From an uncultured Clostridia bacterium (lineage in GTDB: Bacteria; Bacillota; Clostridia; Oscillospirales; Ruminococcaceae), in contig CANPZQ010000136.1 in assembly GCA_947588775.1 (NCBI GenBank), positions 1-5,153 of the forward strand: DNA of 5,153 nucleotides, written 5' to 3'. Shown piece by piece: positions 1 to 5,153 of the stretch. The notes beneath the pieces are model-generated. The model did no database searches. It worked only from the letters and a program-made list of their open reading frames with translations, and was not told where the DNA came from. The translations under genes were made by a program, and so were the position numbers. Each line of letters starts with the position of its first letter. Within the stretch, counting starts at the first letter, position 1.

Positions 1-1
1 T

Positions 2-103
2 GTTCGCTCGACATATCTAATCGGCGCGGACGGCGTTATCGAGAAGGTTTTCGCCTCGGTCAAGGCCGCCGAAAACCCCGCGCAGATGCTCGCGGAGCTT
101 TGA
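2..103 (+). CDS. bcp: C-terminal end of Bcp-type thioredoxin-dependent peroxiredoxin (partial)
   Basis: An open frame enters from the left edge and ends at TGA 101-103, giving 33 residues that begin VRSTYLIGADGVIEKVF and end in NPAQMLAEL. The R-S/T-T-Y/F-L-I-x-x-D/N-G-x-I-x-K-V-F strand-turn-strand followed by a short amphipathic helix is the usual C-terminus of Bcp/PrxQ peroxiredoxins of the AhpC/TSA family. Those enzymes are cytoplasmic and reduce hydrogen peroxide and organic hydroperoxides using thioredoxin. The catalytic cysteines lie upstream, outside the window, so activity cannot be judged. The stop is separated by one base from the start of the response regulator gene, and that gene's ribosome binding site lies inside this coding region, so the two genes are probably co-transcribed. 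The call rests on a short tail and is by family resemblance only. Confidence 0.8.
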   Translation, partial: VRSTYLIGADGVIEKVFASVKAAENPAQMLAEL

Positions 104-104
104 C

Positions 105-776
105 ATGTATAAGCTTATGATAGTCGAGGACGACCCGGGAATCGCCGAAGCGATTGCTAAGCAGGCGGAGCTTTGGGATTTTGAAACCCAGACCGTTCGG
201 AATTTTCGCCGCATCAAGGAGGAATTTGCGGAGTTTTCCCCGCATATTCTGCTTCTCGACATCTCTCTTCCGTTTTATGACGGCTACTATTGGTGCTCCG
301 AGCTGAGAAAGCTTTCCAACCTGCCGATAATCTTTATCTCCTCCGCCTCCGACAACATGAATATAATCATGGCGATGAACATGGGCGCGGACGACTTTAT
401 CGCGAAGCCGTTCGACATGTCTGTGCTTATGGCGAAGCTTCAGGCGGTTTTAAGAAGAACCTACGACTACTCCGATACCCCGCAGCTTCTGTCGCACAGG
501 GGAGCCTTTTTGAACCCCTCCGACGGCACTCTGACCTACAACGGCGAGGGAATCACGCTCACTAAAAACGAAATAAAGATTCTCTCCTGTTTGCTGGAAA
601 GCAAGGGCCGCACCGTCAGCCGTGAAAAGCTCATGGAGAGGCTCTGGAAGACCGACGAATTCATCGACGAGAACACCCTGACCGTAAACGTAAACCGCCT
701 TCGCCGAAAGCTTGACGCCGCCGGCCTCGAGGGATTTATATCCACAAAAATCGGGCAGGGCTACATTATTGAGTGA
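105..776 (+). CDS. bceR: BceR-like OmpR-family response regulator
   Basis: The 223-residue protein is full length for the OmpR/PhoB class. The receiver domain (about 1-118) shows the acidic pocket E8/D9/D10, the phospho-acceptor D52 in LLLDISLPFYDG, the switch serine near 79 in IIFISS, and K101-P102 of the conserved K-P-F. The winged-helix DNA-binding domain (about 128-222) has the recognition-helix segment TLTVNVNRLRRKL (191-203) and the wing ending TKIGQGYIIE. The N-V-N-R-L-R-R-K-L segment and direct linkage to a BceS-type kinase and BceAB transporter place it in the BceR group, which activates transporter operons in response to cell-wall-active peptides. Start ATG 105 is chosen over ATG 117 because GGAG at 94-97 sits 7 nt upstream of it. 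The stop overlaps the kinase start (GTGA). Its probable target is the palindrome at 1779-1794. No copy of that operator is seen upstream of this gene, so autoregulation is not evident in the window. Confidence 0.95.
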   Translation: MYKLMIVEDDPGIAEAIAKQAELWDFETQTVRNFRRIKEEFAEFSPHILLLDISLPFYDGYYWCSELRKLSNLPIIFISSASDNMNIIMAMNMGADDFIAKPFDMSVLMAKLQAVLRRTYDYSDTPQLLSHRGAFLNPSDGTLTYNGEGITLTKNEIKILSCLLESKGRTVSREKLMERLWKTDEFIDENTLTVNVNRLRRKLDAAGLEGFISTKIGQGYIIE

Positions 777-1771
777 AAAAAATGAAATTTTACAGGCTTT
801 ATTTCAGACGCCGCGCGCCGCTTCTGATAATGCTCGCGCTCTTTATCGCAATATTCGCGGCGGTTTTCGCGCTTTACGGGATTTCCCCCGCAGCGGTGTT
901 CTACCCCGCGATTTTGTGCGTTGTCGCGGGTGCGCCGGTATTTATCCGCGATATAGTTTCGGAGCATAAGAAATACGCCCGCCTGAGCGCGATTTCAAAG
1001 CTCTCGGGCGAGCTTATGTCCGCGTTTCCGGAGGAAAAATCTCCCGCCGACGAGGCGTATATGCAGATAATCGAATCCCTGCGCCTCGAGCTTCGCCGCC
1101 TCGGTGAAAACGCCTCCGCGAAGTACCGCGACACCGTCGAATATTACACCCTCTGGGTCCACCAAATCAAAACCCCGATAGCCTCGATGCGCCTCGCTCT
1201 TCAAAACGAGGACACCCCCGCTTCGAGGAGGCTCGAGGCGGATTTGAGGCGAATCGAGCAGTATGTCGACATGGTTCTTGCATATCTTCGGCTCGACTCG
1301 CCGACGTCGGACTATGTTTTCCGCGAAACATCTTTGGACGCGGTTATCCGCAAATCGATAAAAAAGTTCGCCGCCGAATTTATCGACCGCCATCTCACGC
1401 TCGACTACAAGGGAACCGACAAAACCGCCGTAACCGACGAAAAATGGCTCCGCTTCGCGCTCGAGCAGATTATCTCAAACGCCCTTAAATACACCCGCGA
1501 GGGCGGAATCACGATTTCCGTCGAGGAGCCCCTGACAATCGTAATCCGCGATACCGGAATCGGGATAGTCCCCGAGGACCTTCCGCGAATCTTTGAAAAG
1601 GGCTATACCGGCCTCAACGGCCGCCGTGACAAGCACGCCAGCGGAATCGGCCTTTATCTCTGCCGGAGAATCCTTAAAAACCTCGGCGCGGCTATCGACG
1701 TAGAATCCGCGCCCGACAGGGGAACCGCCGTTTTCGTAAGGATGAGCCGGAGCGAAATCCGCGTGGAATAG
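773..1771 (+). CDS. bceS: BceS-like intramembrane-sensing histidine kinase
   Basis: The 332-residue protein has two membrane segments near the N-terminus (about 16-34 and 38-58), joined by only a few residues around LYGISP. It therefore has no extracytoplasmic sensor domain, the hallmark of intramembrane-sensing kinases of the BceS/LiaS type. The dimerisation helix carries the phospho-accepting H130 in LWVHQIKTPIASMRL. The ATPase domain shows the N box with N236 (EQIISNALKYT), the G1 box DTGIGI (260-265), the F box RIFEKGYTG (272-280) and the G2 box GIGLYL (291-296), so all catalytic motifs are intact. BceS-type kinases depend on the BceB permease as the actual sensor. The start is taken as GTG 773, which overlaps the regulator stop (GTGA) and has AGGG at 757-760 some 12 nt upstream. 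ATG 782, three codons later, is possible but has no better site. Function is confident; the exact start is less so. Confidence 0.94.
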   Translation: MKKMKFYRLYFRRRAPLLIMLALFIAIFAAVFALYGISPAAVFYPAILCVVAGAPVFIRDIVSEHKKYARLSAISKLSGELMSAFPEEKSPADEAYMQIIESLRLELRRLGENASAKYRDTVEYYTLWVHQIKTPIASMRLALQNEDTPASRRLEADLRRIEQYVDMVLAYLRLDSPTSDYVFRETSLDAVIRKSIKKFAAEFIDRHLTLDYKGTDKTAVTDEKWLRFALEQIISNALKYTREGGITISVEEPLTIVIRDTGIGIVPEDLPRIFEKGYTGLNGRRDKHASGIGLYLCRRILKNLGAAIDVESAPDRGTAVFVRMSRSEIRVE

Positions 1772-1772
1772 T

Positions 1773-1778
1773 TATAAT
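1773..1778 (+). promoter_or_regulatory. TATAAT sequence at kinase gene end (possible cryptic -10)
   Basis: TATAAT is directly next to the BceR-like box. No convincing -35 lies 16-18 bp upstream (the region reads GAGCGA). If it were a -10 element, the transcript would begin inside the operator, so regulator binding would block it. It may equally be AT-rich operator flank. Low confidence. Confidence 0.2.
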
Positions 1779-1794
1779 CTTACAAAAATGTAAG
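1779..1794 (+). promoter_or_regulatory. BceR-like operator (perfect palindrome)
   Basis: The sequence CTTACA-AAAA-TGTAAG is a perfect inverted repeat with 6-bp arms and a 4-bp spacer. It matches the consensus TNACA-N4-TGTAA reported for operators of BceR-like regulators, with one extra matching base pair on each side. It lies just after the kinase stop and upstream of the transporter genes. Its centre is about 75 bp before the predicted transcription start, a position suited to activation. Binding by the regulator at 105-776 is inferred from the consensus and the context. Confidence 0.88.
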
Positions 1795-1800
1795 TTTAAC

Positions 1801-1842
1801 GCCGGGAAATGTAAGCCGAATCTATGGCGAACGTTTCCCGGC
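1801..1842 (+). repeat. Inverted repeat in transporter promoter (12-bp stem, 18-nt loop)
   Basis: GCCGGGAAA (1801-1809) is perfectly inverted at 1834-1842 (TTTCCCGGC). Pairing extends inward through one G-T wobble and two more pairs to 1812/1831. It lies between the BceR-like box and the -10 element, so the right arm covers the spacer downstream of the -35 position. As RNA it would form a strong hairpin only in transcripts reading through from the kinase gene. No U-run follows, so it is not a standard intrinsic terminator. It could be a second operator, a read-through attenuating hairpin, or chance. The symmetry is certain; the role is unknown. Confidence 0.6.
1807..1815 (+). promoter_or_regulatory. 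Secondary BceR-like half-site
   Basis: AAATGTAAG repeats exactly the right half of the operator (1786-1794) 21 bp downstream, about two helical turns, so a second regulator dimer could bind on the same DNA face. The matching left half (TTACA) is absent: the corresponding bases read GCCGG. B. subtilis BceR-type promoters have been described as having a strong main site and a weaker secondary site, and this arrangement fits that model. The assignment is inferred. Confidence 0.55.
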
Positions 1843-1854
1843 TCGCGGTATAAT
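1825..1854 (+). promoter_or_regulatory. Promoter of the transporter operon
   Basis: A perfect -10 hexamer TATAAT lies at 1849-1854. The -35 position (TGGCGA, 1825-1830, 18-bp spacing) matches TTGACA poorly, at three of six bases, as expected for a promoter that needs an activator. The predicted start of transcription is near 1861, giving a leader of about 23 nt before the ATPase gene. The regulator box and half-site lie just upstream. Confidence 0.75.
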
Positions 1855-1883
1855 GGGGGCATGATACCAAAGGAGGTAATCAG

Positions 1884-2648
1884 ATGAGTATTTTGGAAGT
1901 AAACGGCGTCCGCAAGGTTTATACCGGCCGCTTCGGCGGAAACGTCGTCGAGGCGTTGAAAAGCGTAAGCTTCAACGTTGAAAAGGGCGAGTTCGTCGCA
2001 ATAATGGGCGAATCAGGCTCGGGAAAAACCACCCTTTTAAACATTCTCGCCGCCCTCGACAAGCCTACCGCGGGAACGGTAGTTTTGGACGGAATGAACC
2101 TTGCAAACATCAAGGACGCGTCGCTTGCGCGTTTTCGCCGCGACAACCTCGGCTTCGTCTTTCAGGAATTCAACCTTTTGGACACCTTCACCCTCGAGGA
2201 CAACATTTTCCTGCCGCTCGTCCTCTCCGGGACGGACTACACCTCTATGCAGGACAGACTTCGCCCGATAGCCGCAAAGCTCGGCATACCGGGGCTTTTA
2301 AAGAAGTACCCCTACGAGGTTTCGGGCGGCCAGAAGCAGCGCGCCGCCGTCGCAAGGGCGATGATAACGAACCCGAAGCTTATTTTGGCGGACGAGCCGA
2401 CGGGGGCGTTGGATTCAAAATCCTCCGACGAGCTTTTGCGGCTCTTTTCGGAGGTAAACCGAAACGGCCAGACGGTTTTGATGGTAACTCACTCTGTCCG
2501 CGCGGCGAGCGTAGCGGGGAGGGTAATGTTTATTCGCGACGGCGAGGTGTTCCACCAGCTCTACAGGGGCGCGGATTCCGACGACAGCTTCTATAACCGA
2601 ATCGCCGACGCGCTTCGGCTTATCGCCACGGGAGGTGAGGCGGTATGA
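1884..2648 (+). CDS. bceA: BceA-like ABC transporter ATP-binding subunit
   Basis: The 254-residue protein has the length and motif order of the MacB/BceA/LolD ATPase group. It shows Walker A GESGSGKT (42-49), Q-loop Q94 in FVFQEFNLL, signature VSGGQ (146-150), Walker B LILADE (166-171, catalytic E171), D-loop ALD (175-177) and switch H203. All residues needed for ATP hydrolysis are present. It would sit on the cytoplasmic face as a dimer bound to the permease encoded next, powering defence against cell-wall-targeting peptides such as the bacitracin or nisin class. The exact ligand cannot be read from this subunit. Start ATG 1884 has a near-perfect ribosome binding site, AGGAGG at 1871-1876, 7 nt upstream. 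The gene ends in an ATGA overlap with the permease gene, and is controlled by the operator and promoter just upstream. Confidence 0.96.
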   Translation: MSILEVNGVRKVYTGRFGGNVVEALKSVSFNVEKGEFVAIMGESGSGKTTLLNILAALDKPTAGTVVLDGMNLANIKDASLARFRRDNLGFVFQEFNLLDTFTLEDNIFLPLVLSGTDYTSMQDRLRPIAAKLGIPGLLKKYPYEVSGGQKQRAAVARAMITNPKLILADEPTGALDSKSSDELLRLFSEVNRNGQTVLMVTHSVRAASVAGRVMFIRDGEVFHQLYRGADSDDSFYNRIADALRLIATGGEAV

Positions 2649-4702
2649 CGAAGGGGCTTTATCTTCGCCTCGCGCTCGACGGAATACGCAAAAACAAGCG
2701 GTTTTACCTGCCCTATATTCTCGCGAGCGTCGGAGTAACGGCGATGTTTTACATTGTCGATTATTTCCAGTTCAGCAAAACCGTCGCCCAGATGCCGGGC
2801 GGCGATACGGTTCAGGCGACCATCGAAATCGGGATTTTCGTGCTCGCGCTCTTTTCGGCGATTTTCCTCTTTTACACGAATTCCTTCTTAATCCGCCGCA
2901 GAAAGCGCGAATTCGGCCTCTATAATATTCTGGGAATGAGTAAGCGCAACCTTTTTTCGCTGATTGTCTGGGAAACCGTCATAATCGCGTCGATTTCCCT
3001 CGTCGGGGGAATGCTCCTCGGCATTCTCTTTTCAAAGCTCGCGGAGCTGATACTTGCGAACATCTTAAAAGCGCAGACGACCTTCGGAATGGAGATTCCC
3101 CCGAATTCGATACTCTTCACTCTTAAAATTTTTCTCCCGATTTTTCTGCTGATAATGCTGAACTCCCTCCGTCAGGTGAGGTTTTCCACAGCCGTCGCGC
3201 TCTTAAAATCGGAGAGCGTCGGCGAAAAGCCTCCGAAGGCGAACTATTTCTTCGGGATTCTGGGAATAGTCCTTCTTGCCGCGGCTTACTATATCGCGGT
3301 ATCTATCCGCGACCCGGTCGTCGCGATGGTGGTGTTCTTCCTCGCCGTCGCGATGGTAATAACCGGCACATATTTGACGATGATTTCGGGCTCGGTGATG
3401 CTCTGCCGTATTTTACAGAAAAACAAACGCTACTATTATAAGCCCAACCACTTCGTTTCTGTTTCGTCGATGGTCTACAGAATGAAGCGAAACGGCGCGG
3501 GCCTCGCCTCAATCTGCATTCTTGCGACGATGGTGCTTGTAATGATTTCGTCGACGGCGAGCCTCTATTTCGGCTCGGAAAACTCCCTTTTGCAGCGTTA
3601 TCCCCGCGAATTCAACATGAATTTTTATATGAACGATTTCGACGGGTTTTCGGACGAAAATATTGAAAAAATAAAGGGCGCAGTCGCCGAAACCCTCGGC
3701 GAGTACGGCGGAGATGTCCGAAACGTAATAGATTTTCGCACCGCGACGACGGCCGGATTCTTGGACATGTCGGACGGAACGGTCGAAACAAACGTCGGAT
3801 ATTTTAACCTCTACGATACGGGTTCACTGGATAACGGGATATTCATCTTTTACTTCGTTTCGCTCGACGACTATAACAAGACTTATAATACGAACGAAAC
3901 CTTAAATCCCGGCGAGGCGATGGCCTATGTTTTCAGAAACCGCTACGACCGCGATGAAATATCCTTTAACAGGGGAGAAACCTTTAAAATCAAGAAGCAG
4001 GTTCCCGAATTTCAGGTTCCCGGCGAAGGAGTGGCTTCCTCGGCGGCGTCGATGGTTTTAATCGTCCCCGACATTGAGGCGGCAATCGGCGCGCTTGCGG
4101 GCGAGGCGAATTTCAACGGCGACAGAATTGTAGAGCCGACGTGGTATTACGGCTTCGACACCGGTCTTTCGGAGGACGAGCAGACGAAGTATTCGTCAAA
4201 AATCTGGGAGGCGTTCAAAGAAAAGCTGCCCTCTGAGAATTGCGGCGTAGATCACCGCCTTTTTGAAGGCCGCGCGCTCGAAAGACGGAGCTTTTACAGC
4301 CTCTACGGCGGGCTATTCTTCCTCGGAATACTCCTTTCGATTGTATTCATCTTCGCGGCGGTGCTTATTATCTACTACAAGCAGATTTCGGAGGGATACG
4401 AGGACCGCTCGCGGTTTGAAATCATGCAAAATGTCGGAATGACCTCGAAGGAAATCCGCAAAAGCATAAATTCCCAGCTTCTTACCGTATTTTTCCTGCC
4501 GATTGTCTTTGCGGCTTTGCATCTTTGCTTCGCATTCCCGATTATCAAGAAAATACTGCTTCTTTTCGGCCTCAGCAACTATGTTCTCTTCTTTGCGGTG
4601 ACGGTCGGGTGCTTCGCGGTATTCGCGGGGTTCTATACCCTTGTTTACAAAATCACCTCAAACTCCTACTACAACATCGTCAGCGGAATAAAGGAGGACT
4701 GA
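2645..4702 (+). CDS. bceB: BceB-like ABC transporter permease with large extracytoplasmic domain
   Basis: The 685-residue membrane protein has about ten hydrophobic segments: near 20-40, 60-80, 104-130, 155-174, 201-221, 224-246, 286-308, 553-577, 610-632 and 645-668. A polar region of about 240 residues (309-552) separates segments 7 and 8, which is the diagnostic BceB arrangement. Two FtsX-type regions flank it; each has a charged cytoplasmic coupling stretch, RRRKREFGLYNILGMSKRN (84-102) and RSRFEIMQNVGMTSKEIRK (588-606), that would contact the ATPase. In this family the outer domain recognises antibiotic/lipid-II-cycle complexes and the permease also acts as sensor for the kinase. GGAGG at 2631-2635 is 9 nt before ATG 2645, and the gene overlaps the ATPase stop by 4 nt. 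It is somewhat longer than B. subtilis BceB (about 650 residues). The reading frame is intact. The substrate is unknown. Confidence 0.95.
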   Translation: MTKGLYLRLALDGIRKNKRFYLPYILASVGVTAMFYIVDYFQFSKTVAQMPGGDTVQATIEIGIFVLALFSAIFLFYTNSFLIRRRKREFGLYNILGMSKRNLFSLIVWETVIIASISLVGGMLLGILFSKLAELILANILKAQTTFGMEIPPNSILFTLKIFLPIFLLIMLNSLRQVRFSTAVALLKSESVGEKPPKANYFFGILGIVLLAAAYYIAVSIRDPVVAMVVFFLAVAMVITGTYLTMISGSVMLCRILQKNKRYYYKPNHFVSVSSMVYRMKRNGAGLASICILATMVLVMISSTASLYFGSENSLLQRYPREFNMNFYMNDFDGFSDENIEKIKGAVAETLGEYGGDVRNVIDFRTATTAGFLDMSDGTVETNVGYFNLYDTGSLDNGIFIFYFVSLDDYNKTYNTNETLNPGEAMAYVFRNRYDRDEISFNRGETFKIKKQVPEFQVPGEGVASSAASMVLIVPDIEAAIGALAGEANFNGDRIVEPTWYYGFDTGLSEDEQTKYSSKIWEAFKEKLPSENCGVDHRLFEGRALERRSFYSLYGGLFFLGILLSIVFIFAAVLIIYYKQISEGYEDRSRFEIMQNVGMTSKEIRKSINSQLLTVFFLPIVFAALHLCFAFPIIKKILLLFGLSNYVLFFAVTVGCFAVFAGFYTLVYKITSNSYYNIVSGIKED
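4691..4697 (+). promoter_or_regulatory. Ribosome binding site for the 27-residue membrane protein
   Basis: AAGGAGG lies inside the last permease codons (I-K-E-D-stop), 8 nt before GTG 4706. This is the main evidence that the tiny downstream frame is translated from GTG and not from the internal ATG at 4736. It could be a by-product of the Lys-Glu-Asp codons, but the spacing is ideal. Confidence 0.65.
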
Positions 4703-4705
4703 GCC

Positions 4706-4789
4706 GTGCGCAGGTTTTTTGCAATTATCTTTGCGATGCTCGCAATCGCGTGGCTCGCCGACAGGACCGACAGGGAGGGATTGAATTGA
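4706..4789 (+). CDS. Small predicted single-pass membrane protein (27 residues), unrecognised
   Basis: The frame GTG 4706 to TGA 4787-4789 encodes 27 residues: a basic N-terminus (MRRFF), a hydrophobic stretch (AIIFAMLAIAWLA, about 6-18) and a charged tail (DRTDREGLN). This looks like a single membrane-spanning segment with the N-terminus inside by the positive-inside rule. It begins 3 nt after the permease stop, has an AAGGAGG site 8 nt upstream, and its stop overlaps the TTG start of the lipoprotein gene (TTGA), so both ends fit a real gene in a coupled operon. I do not recognise a family. Small membrane proteins elsewhere modulate kinases or transporters, which would suit a membrane-embedded Bce complex, but that is inference. 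The alternative is a translated leader that serves only to couple lipoprotein translation to the permease. Confidence 0.6.
   Translation: MRRFFAIIFAMLAIAWLADRTDREGLN
4773..4778 (+). promoter_or_regulatory. Ribosome binding site that fixes the TTG start of the lipoprotein
   Basis: GGGAGG lies 7 nt before TTG 4786. It decides the lipoprotein start in favour of TTG over the in-frame GTG at 4750, which has no such site. Confidence 0.75.
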
Positions 4790-5153
4790 AGCGGCTTATC
4801 GTTATACTTATTTGCACGGCGTTGCTGCTGACCGGCTGCTGCCCGCGCCGCCGACCGACCCTTAAGGACGTGCTCTTGGGAGCATATGAGGGAGGCGTAA
4901 GCTTTATCGGAAAATTCGGGCTGACGCCTTCGCCGCTTCTAATAGGCGAGCGCGACCGCGATGACGACTACACCGGAACATACCGCGCCGACATATCGGA
5001 CAAAAGCGGCAAGGACGTTATCTTCGGCGGAATTTCCACAAAAAAGCGAACCATAGTTGTTACGGCGGATATTTCCGCCCTATCCGGAAGCGCGAAAATA
5101 AAGCTTTCAAACGGCGGCAACACCCGGGAAATCTACAATGGCGAAACCGAAAT
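4786..5153 (+). CDS. Predicted lipoprotein, function unknown (incomplete at window edge)
   Basis: The frame from TTG 4786 runs open to the window end, giving 122 codons so far. The N-terminus (MKRLIVILICTALLLTGCC) is a signal peptide: positive residues, a hydrophobic core, and a lipobox LTGC with lipidated cysteine C18, so the product should be anchored on the outer face of the membrane. After C18 follow a basic linker (CPRRRP), a helix-like stretch (LKDVLLGAYEGGVSFIGKFG) and a region of alternating hydrophobic and polar residues with many Gly and Ser (from about 60), suggesting a beta-sandwich. I cannot name the family. The start overlaps the stop of the small gene by 4 nt and has GGGAGG 7 nt upstream. 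Its place in the operon suggests a surface partner of the transporter, perhaps in ligand capture or protection of the envelope, which is inference. Confidence 0.85.
   Translation, partial: MKRLIVILICTALLLTGCCPRRRPTLKDVLLGAYEGGVSFIGKFGLTPSPLLIGERDRDDDYTGTYRADISDKSGKDVIFGGISTKKRTIVVTADISALSGSAKIKLSNGGNTREIYNGETE

Noticed and set aside
17..262. Minus-strand open frames covering the bcp/regulator junction
   Set aside because: They overlap two well-supported plus-strand genes, and their products show no family features.
995..1393. A 132-codon open frame on the minus strand inside the kinase gene
   Set aside because: It lies fully antisense to a kinase with intact motifs, has no recognisable domain, and is explained by GC-rich codon bias that suppresses stops on the opposite strand.
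1801..1860. Intrinsic terminator after the kinase gene
   Set aside because: The hairpin at 1801-1842 is followed by TCGCGGTATAAT and then a G-run, not a U-run, so the usual terminator signature is missing.
1863..1883. Riboswitch or attenuator leader before the ATPase gene
   Set aside because: The leader after the predicted start at about 1861 is only some 23 nt and is filled by the ribosome binding site, leaving no room for a folded RNA element.
2635..2925. A 96-codon plus-strand frame overlapping the start of the permease gene
   Set aside because: It is out of frame with the conserved permease start, and its arginine-rich low-complexity product is typical of a shadow frame.
4758..4774. Short tandem repeat (two copies of CCGACAGG)
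   Set aside because: Two adjacent copies of about 9 nt encoding D-R-T-D-R are within chance expectation and show no larger repeat structure.
4750..4788. GTG at 4750 as an earlier, in-frame start for the lipoprotein
   Set aside because: It has no ribosome binding site, adds a polar stretch (ARRQDRQGG) before the signal peptide, and competes with a TTG that has GGGAGG at ideal spacing.

Overview
The window is a compact, entirely plus-strand stretch that looks like Bacillota, most probably class Clostridia. Three things suggest this: strong AGGAGG-type ribosome binding sites, a BceRS-BceAB-type module (a family found almost only in Bacillota), and a moderately GC-rich codon style (CGC, CTC, GCG, GGA). 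Species or genus cannot be named from the sequence. No mobile element, RNA gene, CRISPR array or transfer signature was found.

Layout. Bases 2-103 are the C-terminal end of a Bcp-type thiol peroxidase (peroxiredoxin). One base later begins a two-component system: an OmpR-type response regulator (105-776) and an intramembrane-sensing histidine kinase (773-1771), overlapping by 4 nt. The only real intergenic gap (1772-1883) is a control region. It holds a perfect 16-bp palindrome that matches the published BceR-like operator TNACA-N4-TGTAA, a repeated half-site 21 bp further on, a long inverted repeat, and a TATAAT -10 element. Next come an ABC transporter ATPase (1884-2648) and its large permease (2645-4702), which has the BceB layout of ten predicted membrane segments and a large extracytoplasmic domain. 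The run continues with a 27-codon predicted single-pass membrane protein (4706-4789) and a lipoprotein with a TTG start (4786 to the window edge, incomplete).

How they work together. In known Bce modules the permease binds or frees a cell-wall precursor complexed with a peptide antibiotic and reports transport activity to the kinase. The kinase has almost no sensing domain of its own. It phosphorylates the regulator, which activates the transporter promoter. The operator upstream of the ATPase gene makes the same circuit likely here. The two downstream genes appear translationally chained to the permease and probably belong to the same induced transcript. They are the least familiar part: a tiny membrane protein and a lipoprotein are not part of the textbook four-gene Bce module. 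The regulator and kinase genes have no visible promoter of their own and may be transcribed with the peroxiredoxin.

Two window-wide features stand out. The first is a chain of 4-nt start/stop overlaps that use three different start codons (GTG, ATG, TTG). The second is a near absence of the tetranucleotide GATC: one copy was found by manual scan in 5.15 kb.
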